The notes: generated from the letters alone by a model not told the origin. A stretch of 64,000 bases of DNA from Cheiracanthium punctorium (GCA_038373885.1 JAWZYV010011613.1:124001-188000); one strand, 5' to 3'. Counted from the first letter of the stretch, positions 51,101 through 55,629 are shown. Made by a program: numbers and translations.

Positions 51101-52364
51101 TCCACTTCATCATTTTTTCCAGTACGTTTTCGCTTACAGTTCAAATTTCCGTTTAACTTCGCTTTGCTTTCAATCTCGTCTCCGTTGTTTAGAATTTTAC
51201 AGAGTAGTGGCTGAGAAATGTTTAGGATAGCAGCAGCATTTCTTTGACTCATCTTAGGTAATTATCAAAGCGCTTCAAAATGTCAATTTTGTCCTTAATT
51301 TTTAAATCATTACGTTTTATCTTCATTGCTAAAATGCTTGAAAGTACAGTACGTTTTAACTGGACAAAGAGAAAAATTTCTGGACCTTACAATAGGCTGG
51401 ACGACTTGCTCACGATAAGAACAAGAACAGTGACAGGAGCGAAGCGGAACCTGCTTTTCCAGTCTACGAAATTCCACGTGGTTTTGGATGCATCAGTTGT
51501 GGAAACTGAATGCTGGGAAGGGAGGAAAATGTAAGGAAATCGCCACCTGCCACATGCCAAAACTCGAAATTCCTTCATCGGCCAACAAAAGGCATCCACG
51601 TTTGGTTACAGGAAAAAAAATCGAAAATGGTAGTAAAAAAAAAAAATTCGAAAATGGTAGGCAAAACTGATAACAATAAACGAACGATTTGATTACAAAA
51701 ACCGATATTTTTAGCATGTCCGTTCGGGACTTCATAATTCTGATAATATTAAACGAATGATAACATTATCCGCGATAATATTAAGCGGCGCCTTCTGTAT
51801 TCTATTGTTACATAGCTAAAATTGAAAATAATGTTTTATTTAATGTAACCTTTGCTGTACCAAGAAGAAAAAAGATGCACAGTAAGTGTCATGGTTTGGA
51901 ATTTTGGGCAGTTTTCTCTAGATATACTATTAGAACCCCTTTAAAAGTCCTCTGCCTGATACCCCCCCCCCCCCCCAAAAAAAAAAAAAAAGTCAGATAG
52001 CTCTCTTGTAGCTTTGCCTTAATGAGTAACCTAACCTAACCTTTCTAACATAAAAATCTTTCCTAATCAAGTATTTCCTAAACAGGTAACCTACAACCAT
52101 ATTTGTTTTAAATGTTTTCTGATAATGCTTTTATTATTAATTTTTTTTCTGCCATAACTGATTTTTATAACAGCTCAGCTTTTGTAATGAAGTGCTTTTT
52201 ATTTGATGCTTAAATTTTGTTGCACTGATTTTAGGATTGTTGATACAATGCCTGTAACCTGGTGTTATCAAATTGAAGGAAACCAACATTTTTGCTCAAC
52301 TGGTTTTCCAATGGGCTGCTATGTTAATTCTGCTGGTCAGAAAAAGGATGCTTGCATAATGAAT
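3873..52364 (+). CDS. TM9SF2: TM9SF2-like nonaspanin gene, 5' half (multi-exon, partial)
   Basis: Spliced coding sequence: exon 1 (one of three copies), then 34399-34466, 40189-40282, 47465-47592 and 52235-52364; 555 nt, 185 codons, no stop. The product is the N-terminus of a TM9SF2-type protein: a signal peptide, then FYLPGLAPVNYC, the hallmark opening of the mature family lumenal domain, VNRL..PYEYN, FDFC..., ENLGQVVFGERI, LKNYQHHWIVD and MPVTWCYQIEG. The MPVTWCY stretch fits TM9SF2 rather than TM9SF4. Family members are about 650 residues with nine C-terminal membrane helices in Golgi/endosomal membranes; this window ends before the helices. Introns are about 25.3, 5.7, 7.2, 4.6 and more than 11.6 kb. 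Splice phases agree at every junction. I found no further exon between 52.4 and 64 kb. Confidence 0.85.
4008..4090 (+). other. Intron 1 start and unit junction
   Basis: The 83 bases after exon 1a are near-identical after exons 1b and 1c and end AAGTATTTG. Here the next unit joins directly at GAACCAATTCC, having lost about 107 bp of the module that starts unit 3. After exon 1c the same sequence continues into GGAAATTCTGATG, the presumed original downstream flank. Confidence 0.7.
4922..6939. mobile_element. Non-autonomous hAT element in unit 2
   Basis: Perfect 8-bp TSDs ATGATAAA (4914-4921 and 6940-6947) flank imperfect TIRs, TAGTGCTGTAA on the left and TAGAGCTGAAG as the reverse complement of the right. 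This is the TAGNGCTG form typical of hAT ends. The uninterrupted target GTATGATAAACACCTCAT is present in unit 1. Subterminal motifs related to TTCGTTACT recur near both ends. Short open frames inside (such as 6141-6566) look like chance; no transposase domain is visible. Confidence 0.85.
7055..7063 (+). promoter_or_regulatory. TATA-like box upstream of exon 1b
   Basis: TATATAAAT, equivalent in position to the boxes in units 1 and 3, about 230 bp before the exon 1b start codon. It is followed by the duplicated 60-bp leader block at about 7073-7192. Confidence 0.4.
7291..7425 (+). CDS. TM9SF2: TM9SF2-like exon 1b, middle copy
   Basis: Forty-five codons from ATG to donor CAG|GTCAGT, phase 0, no stop. 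Compared with exon 1a it has Thr at residue 9, Cys at 23 and Glu at 42. The hydrophobic leader and the FYLPGLAPVNYC start of the mature protein are intact. An alternative first exon or a recent non-functional duplicate fit equally well; sequence alone cannot decide. Confidence 0.8.
8053..8245. mobile_element. Short hAT-type MITE in unit 3
   Basis: The 193-bp insert has TIRs CATGGGCGCCCATA / TATGGGCGCCCATG and is absent from units 1 and 2 at the same place. It is flanked by TTAAATAG and TTAAATTG, a six-of-eight match to an 8-bp TSD. The interior is rich in G and C runs. Confidence 0.75.
8728..8736 (+). promoter_or_regulatory. TATA-like box upstream of exon 1c
   Basis: TATATAAAT, equivalent to 3620-3628 and 7055-7063, about 260 bp before the exon 1c start codon, followed by the duplicated leader block at about 8742-8860. 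Confidence 0.4.
8994..9128 (+). CDS. TM9SF2: TM9SF2-like exon 1c, copy nearest exon 2
   Basis: Forty-five codons, phase 0, ending at CAG|GTAAGT, the best donor of the three. Differences from exon 1a are Cys at 23, His at 38, Val at 41 and Asn at 43. Being closest to exon 2 (25.3 kb away) with a consensus donor, it is the most likely default first exon. It joins in frame to exon 2, which begins CCA AAA GTT. Confidence 0.85.
9290..9685 (+). repeat. Interspersed repeat fragment, copy A
   Basis: About 390 bp matching, with clear divergence, the reverse complement of about 32660-33115. Shared anchors are ATCTCAGATTTTCACCAAAAA and AAAACTCTTTGCGG. Neither copy has a long open frame or visible termini. 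Family unknown. Confidence 0.65.
9686..10164. other. Intron, no gene
   Basis: It opens with a doubled motif GATGCCAACTACAAYGGGT followed by TTTTACGGA-type sequence resembling the left end of the element at 43725-44425, perhaps a terminal fragment of that family. Otherwise no signal. Confidence 0.4.
10165..10400 (+). repeat. 77-80 bp minisatellite, cluster 1
   Basis: Three tandem units contain CATCAGTGGGTCTGGCCATC, GCTTTAGGGGGCCCCTCGAA and AATATGCTAA. One further unit lies at about 11370-11445. The same repeat, in the opposite orientation, forms the array at 41815-46090. Confidence 0.85.
10650..10691. repeat. Perfect 19-bp hairpin
   Basis: TAAATCCACTGTAGTTTTT at 10650-10668 pairs without mismatch with 10673-10691 around a 4-base loop. 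Confidence 0.9.
10918..11150. repeat. Degenerate tandem repeat with TGCTTTCTTTTATTTAG
   Basis: TGCTTTCTTTTATTTAG appears three times, plus a fourth partial copy, together with CATTTCTAACAAACACACACAC twice. Spacing is irregular (about 50-110 bp). Confidence 0.65.
11370..11445 (+). repeat. Single minisatellite unit
   Basis: One copy of the 77-80 bp minisatellite, about 970 bp downstream of the three-unit cluster and in the same orientation. Confidence 0.75.
11446..13019. other. Intron, no gene
   Basis: Mostly AT-rich. A 31-base A run lies at 11918-11948. A moderately GC-rich patch at about 12640-12880 has open frames on both strands but no recognisable protein. Part of it (about 12735-12790, GTGCCTTGGT) resembles about 54818-54870 inside a hAT element, so this patch is probably transposon-derived. 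Confidence 0.4.
13020..13205. mobile_element. Probable GC-rich MITE
   Basis: An isolated GC-rich island with runs such as GGGGGG and CTGGGCC, bounded by related GCGCTAGG motifs at about 13027 and 13188. It resembles a short hAT-type MITE but I could not find a convincing target duplication. Confidence 0.3.
13713..17117. mobile_element. 3.4-kb hAT-like element with 6-bp TSDs
   Basis: Perfect 6-bp TSDs ACATTC (13707-13712 and 17118-17123) flank TIRs CATAGCTGCCATACC / CATAGCTGCCAACC. Subterminal short repeats are striking: TCCCGAATTTT-like units at about 13730-13810 and CTCCCTAATTTT units at about 17040-17095. The same end type (CATACCTGCCAAC, 6-bp TSD) bounds the element at 43725-44425. No transposase frame survives. 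A hAT branch with 6-bp TSDs is the best fit but is an inference. Confidence 0.75.
17124..19446. other. Intron, no recognised gene
   Basis: Contains an open frame of 70 codons at 17401-17613 with no similarity I recognise, an AT-rich patch with ATTAATTAATAT-type inverted motifs at about 17600-17690, and a short tandem repeat at 18600-18721. No transposon termini identified. Confidence 0.4.
18600..18721. repeat. Three-copy short tandem repeat
   Basis: AACCTAATAAGTCATATCTA followed by ACCTCAAAAAT is repeated three times with a few changes, period roughly 32-48 bp. Confidence 0.7.
19447..20345 (-). pseudogene. Merlin / ISXO2-like DDE transposase relic
   Basis: Read on the minus strand from about 20345 to the stop at 19447. 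The C-terminal 246 codons (20187-19447) are open and show an ISXO2-like transposase domain: TIELEKTF, NRKYKKGR, FGIYCRE, VICSDSAKQYLG, VNHKKDKFV and SINSLENQNKHLKR. In the family the first acidic position is usually in IEIDE; here it reads IELEK, so the first catalytic Asp appears changed to Glu. The Asp of CSD and the Glu of SLEN remain. Upstream the frame continues (VMRQQYGEKPISKHSVIDYY) but is broken by TGA at 20202-20200 where an Arg (CGA) is expected. An acidic tail (YEDLTDYEDEEYTQ) ends the protein. No termini found. Beyond 20345 the sequence passes into a gypsy fragment. Confidence 0.75.
20326..20385. repeat. Direct repeat at the Merlin/gypsy junction
   Basis: GATGAACACCTTAAAAAAA occurs twice, at about 20329 and 20354, about 25 bp apart, exactly where minus-strand Merlin coding stops and plus-strand gypsy coding starts. 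It may mark the insertion or deletion breakpoint. Confidence 0.6.
20365..21274 (+). pseudogene. Ty3/gypsy integrase fragment (3' end of pol)
   Basis: The plus-strand reading frame resumes in an integrase core: LTIIDYFTRF (first Asp), VLTD then a TAA stop at 20588-20590 followed by GTQF (second Asp), and NSISERINTSIK (Glu), matching the D,D-35-E core of Ty3/gypsy elements. The C-terminal part has the usual GPYKV and MHIDRLK motifs and ends at 21274. Protease, reverse transcriptase and RNase H are absent on the left, where the sequence meets the Merlin relic, so the element is 5' truncated. The in-frame stop sits directly after the second catalytic Asp. No LTR was recognised downstream. Confidence 0.85.
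21275..22014. other. Region downstream of gypsy integrase
   Basis: T-rich, with a C run of about 23 at about 21513-21535. It may include the untranslated tail of the gypsy element, but I cannot define an LTR. Confidence 0.35.
22021..22294. mobile_element. 274-bp hAT-type MITE
   Basis: TIRs CAGGGATGAGATT on both ends and perfect 6-bp TSDs AAAATA (22015-22020, 22295-22300). The interior repeats TTTCAGCTTTTT near both ends. No coding capacity. Confidence 0.8.
22301..23542. other. Intron, no gene
   Basis: AT-rich sequence with several A and T runs. No open frame or terminus recognised. Confidence 0.4.
23545..24978. mobile_element. Non-autonomous pogo/Tigger-type element
   Basis: Ends share GTAATTTATGGAAGAAACGC as inverted repeats, flanked by TA on both sides (23543-23544, 24979-24980). 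Subterminal GTGCGGCGTTT and related motifs recur close to both ends. The 1434-bp interior has no transposase. A TA target and CYGTAATTTATGG ends fit the pogo/Tigger branch of Tc1/mariner. Confidence 0.8.
24988..27659. mobile_element. 2.7-kb non-autonomous hAT-like element
   Basis: TIRs CAGGGCTCCCAC at both ends; flanks TACTCT and TTCTCT give a 6-bp TSD with one mismatch. Subterminal runs of TGGTCCSTTTT repeats are present at both ends. The left end sits only 7 bp after the TA target of the preceding pogo element. Inside are a 16-bp hairpin (25180-25213) and T runs at about 27037-27057 and 27089-27120. No transposase found. Confidence 0.75.
25180..25213. repeat. Perfect 16-bp hairpin with CRE-like core
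   Basis: GATGTGACGTAGGTCG at 25180-25195 pairs perfectly with 25198-25213 around a 2-base loop. Each arm contains TGACGTA. Confidence 0.9.
27666..28250. other. Intron, no gene
   Basis: Single-copy looking; the open frame at 27834-28067 has no recognised similarity. Ends in a C run at about 28189-28202 just before the Tigger-derived array. Confidence 0.4.
28250..28573 (+). pseudogene. C-terminal tail of a Tigger-type transposase
   Basis: An open frame ending at 28573 reads LTSDEIISCVSK, then an acidic stretch and EVELLTVHRLQLKLF. This is the general shape of the C-terminal tail of jerky/Tigger (DDE_1) transposases. No catalytic core lies upstream, so the element is 5' truncated. About 220 bp downstream, GTTTGCGTTATAATGATCTT and CTGCTG followed by TA (end at about 28796) look like the Tigger 3' TIR. 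The last 57 codons and the 3' end are then repeated in tandem. Confidence 0.5.
30403..30567. mobile_element. 165-bp hAT-type MITE
   Basis: Perfect 8-bp TSDs ACATGAAT (30395-30402, 30568-30575) and TIRs CAAGGGCGTAGCCA / CAGGGGCGTAGCCA. Nested in the pogo-like element 29989-32148. Confidence 0.9.
30935..31740 (-). pseudogene. C-terminal part of a pogo-like transposase
   Basis: Minus-strand frames at 31732-31484 and 31487-31203, plus remnants to about 30935. Visible are MGIHPFNKYAVLQNLPS, matching the GIxPFN...VLxxLPS motif after the DDE core of many animal pogo transposases, a basic Gly/Arg-rich stretch (GRGGARTGGGRPK) and, further on, YVIVQYDGAMYPGQI and KWPQINDDLWYEKFDV, a small domain that I recall from related proteins. 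Frameshifts (one near 31510) and stops break it, and the HTH and DDE core are missing. Confidence 0.5.
32396..32659. other. Intron after the tandem array
   Basis: AT-rich, no gene or terminus recognised. Confidence 0.4.
32660..33115 (-). repeat. Interspersed repeat fragment, copy B
   Basis: Reverse-complement match to 9290-9685 over about 390 bp. Its two open frames (32665-32913 and 32846-33079) overlap and show no known domain. Ends undefined. Confidence 0.65.
33116..33525. other. Intron, no gene
   Basis: AT-rich sequence without a recognisable feature. Confidence 0.4.
33534..34047. mobile_element. hAT-type MITE, family TAGGGATGCACCGAA, copy 1
   Basis: Perfect 8-bp TSDs ATTGATAT (33526-33533, 34048-34055); TIRs TTGGGATGCACCAAATGCC and, on the right, TAGGGATGCACCGAATATTCG. 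Internal motif GAATATTCGG recurs. Same family as 54241-55092 but shorter (514 against 852 bp). Confidence 0.9.
34056..34398. other. End of intron 1
   Basis: No element recognised. A T-rich tract (TTTTTAAATTTTTTATAG) precedes the exon 2 acceptor at 34398. Confidence 0.5.
34399..34466 (+). CDS. TM9SF2: TM9SF2-like exon 2
   Basis: Acceptor ATAG|CCAAAAG, donor CA|GTAAGT; 68 nt, 22 codons plus two bases (phase 2). Encodes PKVTLYVNRLNSEEVVIPYE and YN, the conserved VNxLxS...PYEY element near the start of the TM9 lumenal domain. Joins in frame to any of the three exon 1 copies. Confidence 0.9.
36768..36807. repeat. 14-bp hairpin
   Basis: CAGCAGTTAAAGCT (36768-36781) pairs perfectly with AGCTTTAACTGCTG (36794-36807), loop 12 bases. 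Confidence 0.85.
36825..36886. repeat. Perfect 62-bp palindrome
   Basis: Two 31-bp arms meet at 36855/36856 with no loop; the centre reads CCCTTAAGGG and each arm contains TTTTCCC twice. Partial arms (GGGATTATTTTCCC) recur at about 36917-36931, so the motif has been copied locally. Confidence 0.9.
37291..39392 (+). pseudogene. hAT transposase relic with BED zinc finger (ZBED-type)
   Basis: Plus-strand remnants in several frames. SKQQSNKVFLESYTSEHP near 37291-37355 leads, across the MITE at 37373-37589, into FCSVCTTDIKIAHGGKN and INDHVNTLKH: a BED-type C..C...H..H finger. Then follow DQIGPLFKKMLTEC, a DDE core start (IPFVLSVDGSNDSDSQLY), FNSNNAPIMIGQKNGVIAAL, IISIGCICHLIYLATEKAL (the CHxxHL-like region, with Ile at the second His position) and YVCTRWLSF, the usual CxxRWLS. 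Beyond a degenerate stretch with a diverged internal repeat (about 38530-38880), C-terminal pieces resume at about 39065 (LLYMFKEILCKFV) and run to about 39392. At least three frame changes and several stops make it dead. The motif order matches ZBED5-like hAT transposases of animals. Confidence 0.7.
37373..37589. mobile_element. 217-bp hAT-type MITE inside the BED finger region
   Basis: Perfect 8-bp TSDs GTGTAAAG (37365-37372, 37590-37597). TIRs CAGGTATGGGCAACC and, reversed from the right, CACATATGGGCAACC. Removing it joins the N-terminal coding piece in frame to the BED finger. Confidence 0.9.
39422..39554. mobile_element. 133-bp hAT-type MITE
   Basis: Perfect 8-bp TSDs GTTACAAA (39414-39421, 39555-39562). 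TIRs CAGGAGCGGCCC / CAGGGGTGGCCC. Lies just after the ZBED-type hAT relic. Confidence 0.9.
39563..40188. other. End of intron 2
   Basis: No gene or repeat recognised before the exon 3 acceptor TTTTGTAG at 40188. Confidence 0.45.
40189..40282 (+). CDS. TM9SF2: TM9SF2-like exon 3
   Basis: Acceptor TTTTGTAG|CTTTGAT, donor AAT|GTAAGT; 94 nt completing the split codon from exon 2 (CA+C, His) and adding 31 codons, ending in phase 0. Encodes FDFCAADESESPVENLGQVV and FGERIRPSPYN; ENLGQVxFGERI is a signature of TM9SF2-type lumenal domains. Confidence 0.95.
40617..40834. mobile_element. Possible piggyBac-like MITE
   Basis: TTAA at 40613-40616 and 40835-40838 flank ends reading CACTTTGCCATCTGC and, reversed from the right, TACTATACTAAAG. 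A related left end, TTAACACTTTGCCGTCTGC, occurs at 41238. TTAA targets fit piggyBac, but the TIRs are short. Confidence 0.4.
40839..41814. other. Intron 3, first part
   Basis: AT-rich. A second copy of the ACACTTTGCC repeat starts at 41242; GGCAAAGTGTGAAA at about 41488 may be its other end. No gene. Confidence 0.4.
42076..43558. mobile_element. 1.48-kb hAT element nested in the Tigger
   Basis: Perfect 8-bp TSDs ATTGATCG (42068-42075, 43559-43566). TIRs CACTGGCGGCTCGTGG and, reversed from the right, CAGTGGCGGCCAGTGG. No transposase seen; short open frames have no known domain. Confidence 0.9.
43600..44822. mobile_element. 1.22-kb hAT element nested in the Tigger
   Basis: TSDs ATTGTACC / ATTGTACT (43592-43599, 44823-44830; one mismatch). 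TIRs CAGGCCCTGATTTTC and, reversed from the right, CAGGGCCTGATTTAG. Over half of it is the inserted element 43725-44425. The right part repeats AAACAAGTTGCCAA-type motifs (about 44455-44565). Confidence 0.85.
43725..44425. mobile_element. 701-bp element with 6-bp TSD, innermost of the nest
   Basis: Perfect TSDs GTCTAT (43719-43724, 44426-44431). TIRs CATACCTGCCAAC / CATACCTGCCAACATGG. Contains two copies of an about 240-bp internal motif (ATAAAAANTTATTCCTATTTT... with CTCCC/CCCC tracts). Same end type as 13713-17117. Confidence 0.85.
46170..46887. mobile_element. Foldback-type MITE with TA target
   Basis: Ends CAGGATGTCCCAAAAAGGTGG and, reversed from the right, CATAAGGTGTCGCAAAAAGG, flanked by TA (46168-46169, 46888-46889). 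The inverted repeats extend far inwards: GTGGTAACAG, CTTATCTCTAA and AGTGTATGGG all occur in mirror positions, so most of the 718 bp can fold back. The open frame at 46404-46619 is probably fortuitous. Confidence 0.8.
46890..47464. other. End of intron 3
   Basis: A three-fold imperfect repeat of CTCTTCACAAAATTACAAT lies at about 47050-47145. Possible hAT-like ends CAGGGATCGATGCAG (about 47013) and CTGGATTGACCACTG (about 47332) lack a matching TSD. Exon 4 follows directly. Confidence 0.4.
47465..47592 (+). CDS. TM9SF2: TM9SF2-like exon 4
   Basis: Acceptor TTTTCAG|ATAAGT, donor TG|GTAAAG; 128 nt, 42 codons plus two bases (phase 2). Encodes ISFLKNVTCALVCRKDYNLK, then a linker and KKGMLKNYQHH; the CxxVC pair and the YQHHW block are conserved in TM9SF2 proteins. 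The Trp codon is split with exon 5. Confidence 0.95.
47593..49531. other. Intron 4, first part
   Basis: AT-rich with a T run at about 47719-47742. No coding sequence. TATAGTCAAACTTTGATAAT at about 49022 looks like a degraded Tigger-type TIR without a partner. Confidence 0.45.
49534..51797 (-). mobile_element. Complete-ended Tigger element (2264 bp)
   Basis: TIRs CAGTAGGCGCCGCTTAATG and, reversed from the right, CAGAAGGCGCCGCTTAATA; TA on both sides (49532-49533, 51798-51799). The sequences beyond the TIR core also match (TRATCRC). The transposase on the minus strand is inactivated (separate entry). Confidence 0.95.
50063..51254 (-). pseudogene. Tigger/jerky-type (CENP-B-like) transposase, inactivated
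   Basis: Read on the minus strand. SQRNAAAILNISQPLLCKIL is the N-terminal HTH; a CENPB-type second HTH follows (NLNCKRKRTGKNDEVE...). Around 50560-50937 the DDE_1 core starts: YADFPAANKWISEEWPKIID, IYSADETGLYFRALPEHTYL (first Asp, ADETG), AKERITVLGFASMTGQKKQL. The second Asp is in LLIDNCRAD and the LPANTTATIQTCD motif precedes the third. C-terminal tail to 50063. Lesions: TAG replacing Trp after ALNL, TGA replacing Trp after GWFHR, a frameshift near 50545 after IKWEKN, TAA after TCD where Gln is usual, and TAG after MAGTE. A clear relic, otherwise nearly full length. Confidence 0.9.
51800..52234. other. End of intron 4
   Basis: C run then A run at about 51962-51991; CCTAACCTAACCT at about 52028. 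Exon 5 acceptor at 52234 (GATTTTAG). Confidence 0.5.
52235..52364 (+). CDS. TM9SF2: TM9SF2-like exon 5
   Basis: Acceptor TTTTAG|GATTG, donor AAT|GTAAGA; 130 nt completing the Trp codon (TG+G) and adding 43 codons, phase 0 at the end. Encodes IVDTMPVTWCYQIEGNQHFC, then STGFPMGCYV and KKDACIMN. MPVTWCY and GFPxGCY with the flanking cysteines are TM9SF2 signatures. The next expected exon, leading to the first membrane helix, was not found in the remaining 11.6 kb. Confidence 0.95.
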
Positions 52365-52974
52365 GTAAGAAATCAATTCTTGAATCATTAAAACATGCTT
52401 GTAATAGGTTTTCCCTGCCCATTTCATTAGATTAGCAACTGTAATATATTATTTTATTTAATTTCCTTTTAAGTTTGGAGCACAACAATGTATTAAATGA
52501 AAAGTAACAGCTAAATATGTTTCACCTGTATCATAAATGTTAGATGGCAGATTTAGTAATGTGATAGATGCCAAGATGTGTTAGTCAATATTTTTTTATG
52601 TGTCAATTTTTTTCTATACTATCAAGTCAATGTTATAAAGTTTCATTTTGACTAGCATTTTACTTTTTAATATTTTAAGTCTGCTACAACAATTGTAAGT
52701 AAAAGGCGGATTTTGGATGTTATATTGTAACACCAAAATTCTGCAAATCCAAAAGTTATTAAAAGTATGAACTTATTCACTTTTATATTATTTACTATTA
52801 TCTGCCGATCACTATATTAAGTAGATGTATTGCTTCATATACACAGTCCAGTCACATCAATGTGACCACCTGTCAAAAGTCAGAATAACCACCTTTCAGA
52901 GAGCAAACCTCTGAAAAATGTGGAGGAAGAGACTCAGTTAGGTTCTTGAAGGCTTTCAGTGGGATGTTGAGCTA

Positions 52975-54231
52975 TGCCGACTCCAGTGCTGCGGCTAGCT
53001 GCGTTAGGTTACGTGATTGAGGGTACATGGTGCGAACAACCCGATCGAGGTGGTCCCACAGATTCTCGATCGGGTTTAAGTCCAAGGAGTTTGCTGAAAG
53101 GGCATTATGGTAATTTCATCCTGGTGCTCTTCGAACCATGTATGTATGCTGCAAGCTGTATGACACCTTGCATTGTCCTGTTAGTACATGCCATCATTCT
53201 AAGAAAAACAGTTCACATGAATGGGCAGACATGGTCCGCAAGGACATGCATACTTGAGTTGATCCATTTGCCTTCTAGAATGATAAGTGCATCCAGAGAA
53301 TGCCACAAAAACATTCCATCAGACCATATTGCTCTCTCCTCCAGCTTGGACCCTTCAAGCAATTGTTGCAAGGTTTTTTTCTTTCAGACATTTCAAGCTG
53401 TATATGCCAATGTCCATCTTTCTAAAGAAGCGTAAAACATGTTGTTCTGAGGAACAAAACATCATAAGGGCCATCATCTTCTGCTTACCAGTTTTAAACT
53501 TCAAACAGAGATTGAAACATAGTCGAAATAGACTAAAATGTATTTATTAAGAGATTAAATAATTATAATTACATTCTACAAGTCTTACATCAATTATCAT
53601 ATTATGGCCTCATAAGCTAAAATTTCAGAAAAGGGTTATTATTCAAACTTTAGTTTAATTTTATTGAAGTTATTAAAATATTGAATAAAGTCTAAGCTAT
53701 TAAGGTATTTAAAGTTTAAAGAATAAATTCATAGTTATAGTTAAGTTTAAAAGAATAAATCCCTATACATGATTAATTGGAAAAAGCCTCCTGTTGTCCC
53801 TCAGTGGGCATCCAGTTGCAGTACTGGCATGCAAATTCCAGACTTTGTCGCCAATGAACAGCAGTCAACAGAGGTACATTAACCAGCTATCTGCTGCAGA
53901 TGCCTATACGCATAAGCGTTTGCTGAACCATCATTAAGATGCTGTTGGTTACCCCTTGGTTCATCTGGGTGATTAGTTGCTCAACAGTTGCACGTTTATT
54001 CACTCAGATGCAACTCTACAGTTGTTCACCTCTGTCCTGTATGGCCCAAGGTGCACCACATTTGTCACACTGCTGATTTTGGATAGTACCATTTTGCCAT
54101 GCACAATATACTTTTCCCACGGCAGCATAGACAATTAAAAAAATTAACCATTTCGGAAATGTTTCTACCTTGGAGGGAAAGCCAATGATCATGCCCTTCT
54201 GGACGTCAGATAAATTACTCTGTTTCTGCAT
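52975..54231 (-). pseudogene. Tc1-like transposase relic
   Basis: Start ATG at 54231 on the minus strand: MQKQSNLSDVQKGMIIGF opens the N-terminal HTH. Further motifs: VYCAWQNGTIQNQ, NCGAP-type region (KCGAPWAIQDRGEQL), QDNARCHTA with the second catalytic Asp (about 53150-53180, after an in-frame TAA), and NPIENLWDHLDRVVRT containing the catalytic Glu (about 53035-53080). Many stops and frameshifts, plus an insertion of about 330 bp, make it inactive. The family is widespread in arthropods. Confidence 0.8.
53442..53771. mobile_element. AT-rich insertion inside the Tc1-like transposase
   Basis: About 330 bp of AT-rich sequence interrupts the transposase frame between positions that are adjacent in the intact family. 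ACATG occurs at both junctions (53437-53441, 53767-53771), a possible 5-bp TSD. No TIR recognised. Confidence 0.5.
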
Positions 54232-54240
54232 TATGCCAAC

Positions 54241-55092
54241 TAGGGATGCACCGAATGCCATATTTTGCCGAAGAATGAATACTGAATATTCGGTTAAAAT
54301 TCTAACTGAATATTTGGCTGAATACCAAATACTTGATTAAAATTCATTAAACTTATTAAACCATTATTAAACTTTTTGATTGCAATGATTAATTTAATTA
54401 GTTTTTTTCTTAAAAAATATTTCATAGTGTGTAAAACTTCAAAAATTAAAATGCTGCAAAATTTAATATCCAAGTGTGTTTCCTTTATATATTATTAATA
54501 ACTTTTTAAACTATTGGTGAAATGCTGGTAATTTTTTTACCTGCATATTTTATTTAAAAAATTAGCAGTTAATTATAAAACTTTACATATTTATGACCAC
54601 TTAGTGTTATGAGTTTTTTTTTTCCTGGTTACTGTTTCAAATTTAAATCAGTTAGTAATAGCAAGGTTAATGTAATGTGTCATAAGATTTAAGAAAAATT
54701 GAAAAGCTACAAAATTCAAATTTAACAACTGAGTGTTTTCTCATACATTAAAATTAATTTCATTGTGATATTCGTTGTTTGTGTGATTGTGGAATGCTAC
54801 GTTAGGGCTACCTGCCAAGGGGGGTGCCTTGGTAAGAGGACTTTCTAAGGGTTTCTAATGCTTATTCACATGTGATATTAGTAACAACTTGAATCAATTT
54901 AGTACTATGGTATTATACTATATCTTTCATTCATGATATAAAAAATATGTATTTGTTTACTGATTAGTGAATACTTAAATTTGTTTACTATTTGGTTGCC
55001 GAATATTTAAGTATTCAGCCGAACCGAATATTCAGTTTGTCTGCTGAATAGGCAGTATACCGAATACCAACCAAATATTCGGCGCATCCCTA
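54241..55092. mobile_element. hAT-type MITE, family TAGGGATGCACCGAA, copy 2
   Basis: Perfect 8-bp TSDs ATGCCAAC (54233-54240, 55093-55100); TIRs TAGGGATGCACCGAATGCC and TAGGGATGCGCCGAATATT. Inserted just before the start codon of the Tc1-like transposase. Carries an internal segment (about 54800-54970) missing from copy 1, part of which resembles 12735-12790. Confidence 0.95.
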
Positions 55093-55266
55093 ATGCCAAC
55101 CATTGCAATGTTTCAGATTTCCTTCAGCATTCTTATGCCTTACTCCCTTATATGGACACCCTTTTATATGCTCCAGTGAAATGTGCTGTCACCTGCTTTC
55201 TGCGATCTTTTCGTCACATTGACATCAAAAGTTGATTGTGGCCATGCTAATGTAACTGGACTGTGT

Positions 55267-55629
55267 GATTTTTTATAATTATTAGCTGTTTATAAGTTGC
55301 ACTTCAAGCATTTTCAATAATAAATTTCAAACAGAAAATATACATTTTTTTTTGTAGCTGTCTTTATGCTTGTTACATTTGAGTCATCGTTAAAAATAAT
55401 ATTTCTATTAAATTCTTTTTAATGTACGTGAAAAATAGTGACCAACCATCCTGATTTGATTCCTTCTTGTTGGCATGAAATTCATAGAAAAAAAGGTGAA
55501 ATTGGTTGATAAATTAAAAGTATAAGTAATTATTTTTTTTTATCAAAGTATGCACACTTTGATCTAAGTCTTAAACACTTTACCATTAGCGGCAGCTTGT
55601 TCAGGCTGGTGGTATAAAACCTTGGCAGA
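55267..55629. other. Intron 5, no gene
   Basis: AT-rich; TAAACACTTTACCATTAGC at about 55572 resembles the TTAA/ACACTTTGCC repeat ends. Confidence 0.4.

Larger units (their letters stand above)
52841..55266 (-). mobile_element. Tc1-like (DD34E) element with two insertions
   Basis: TIRs ACACAGTCCAGTCACATCAA and, reversed from the right, ACACAGTCCAGTTACATTAG. Flanking TA is not preserved. Without the insertions at 53442-53771 and 54241-55092 the element is about 1.25 kb, a normal Tc1 size. Transposase on the minus strand, inactivated. Confidence 0.85.

Noticed and set aside
52020..52045. CCTAACCTAACCT as telomeric (TTAGG)n repeat
   Set aside because: Only two or so units; too short to call an interstitial telomere.
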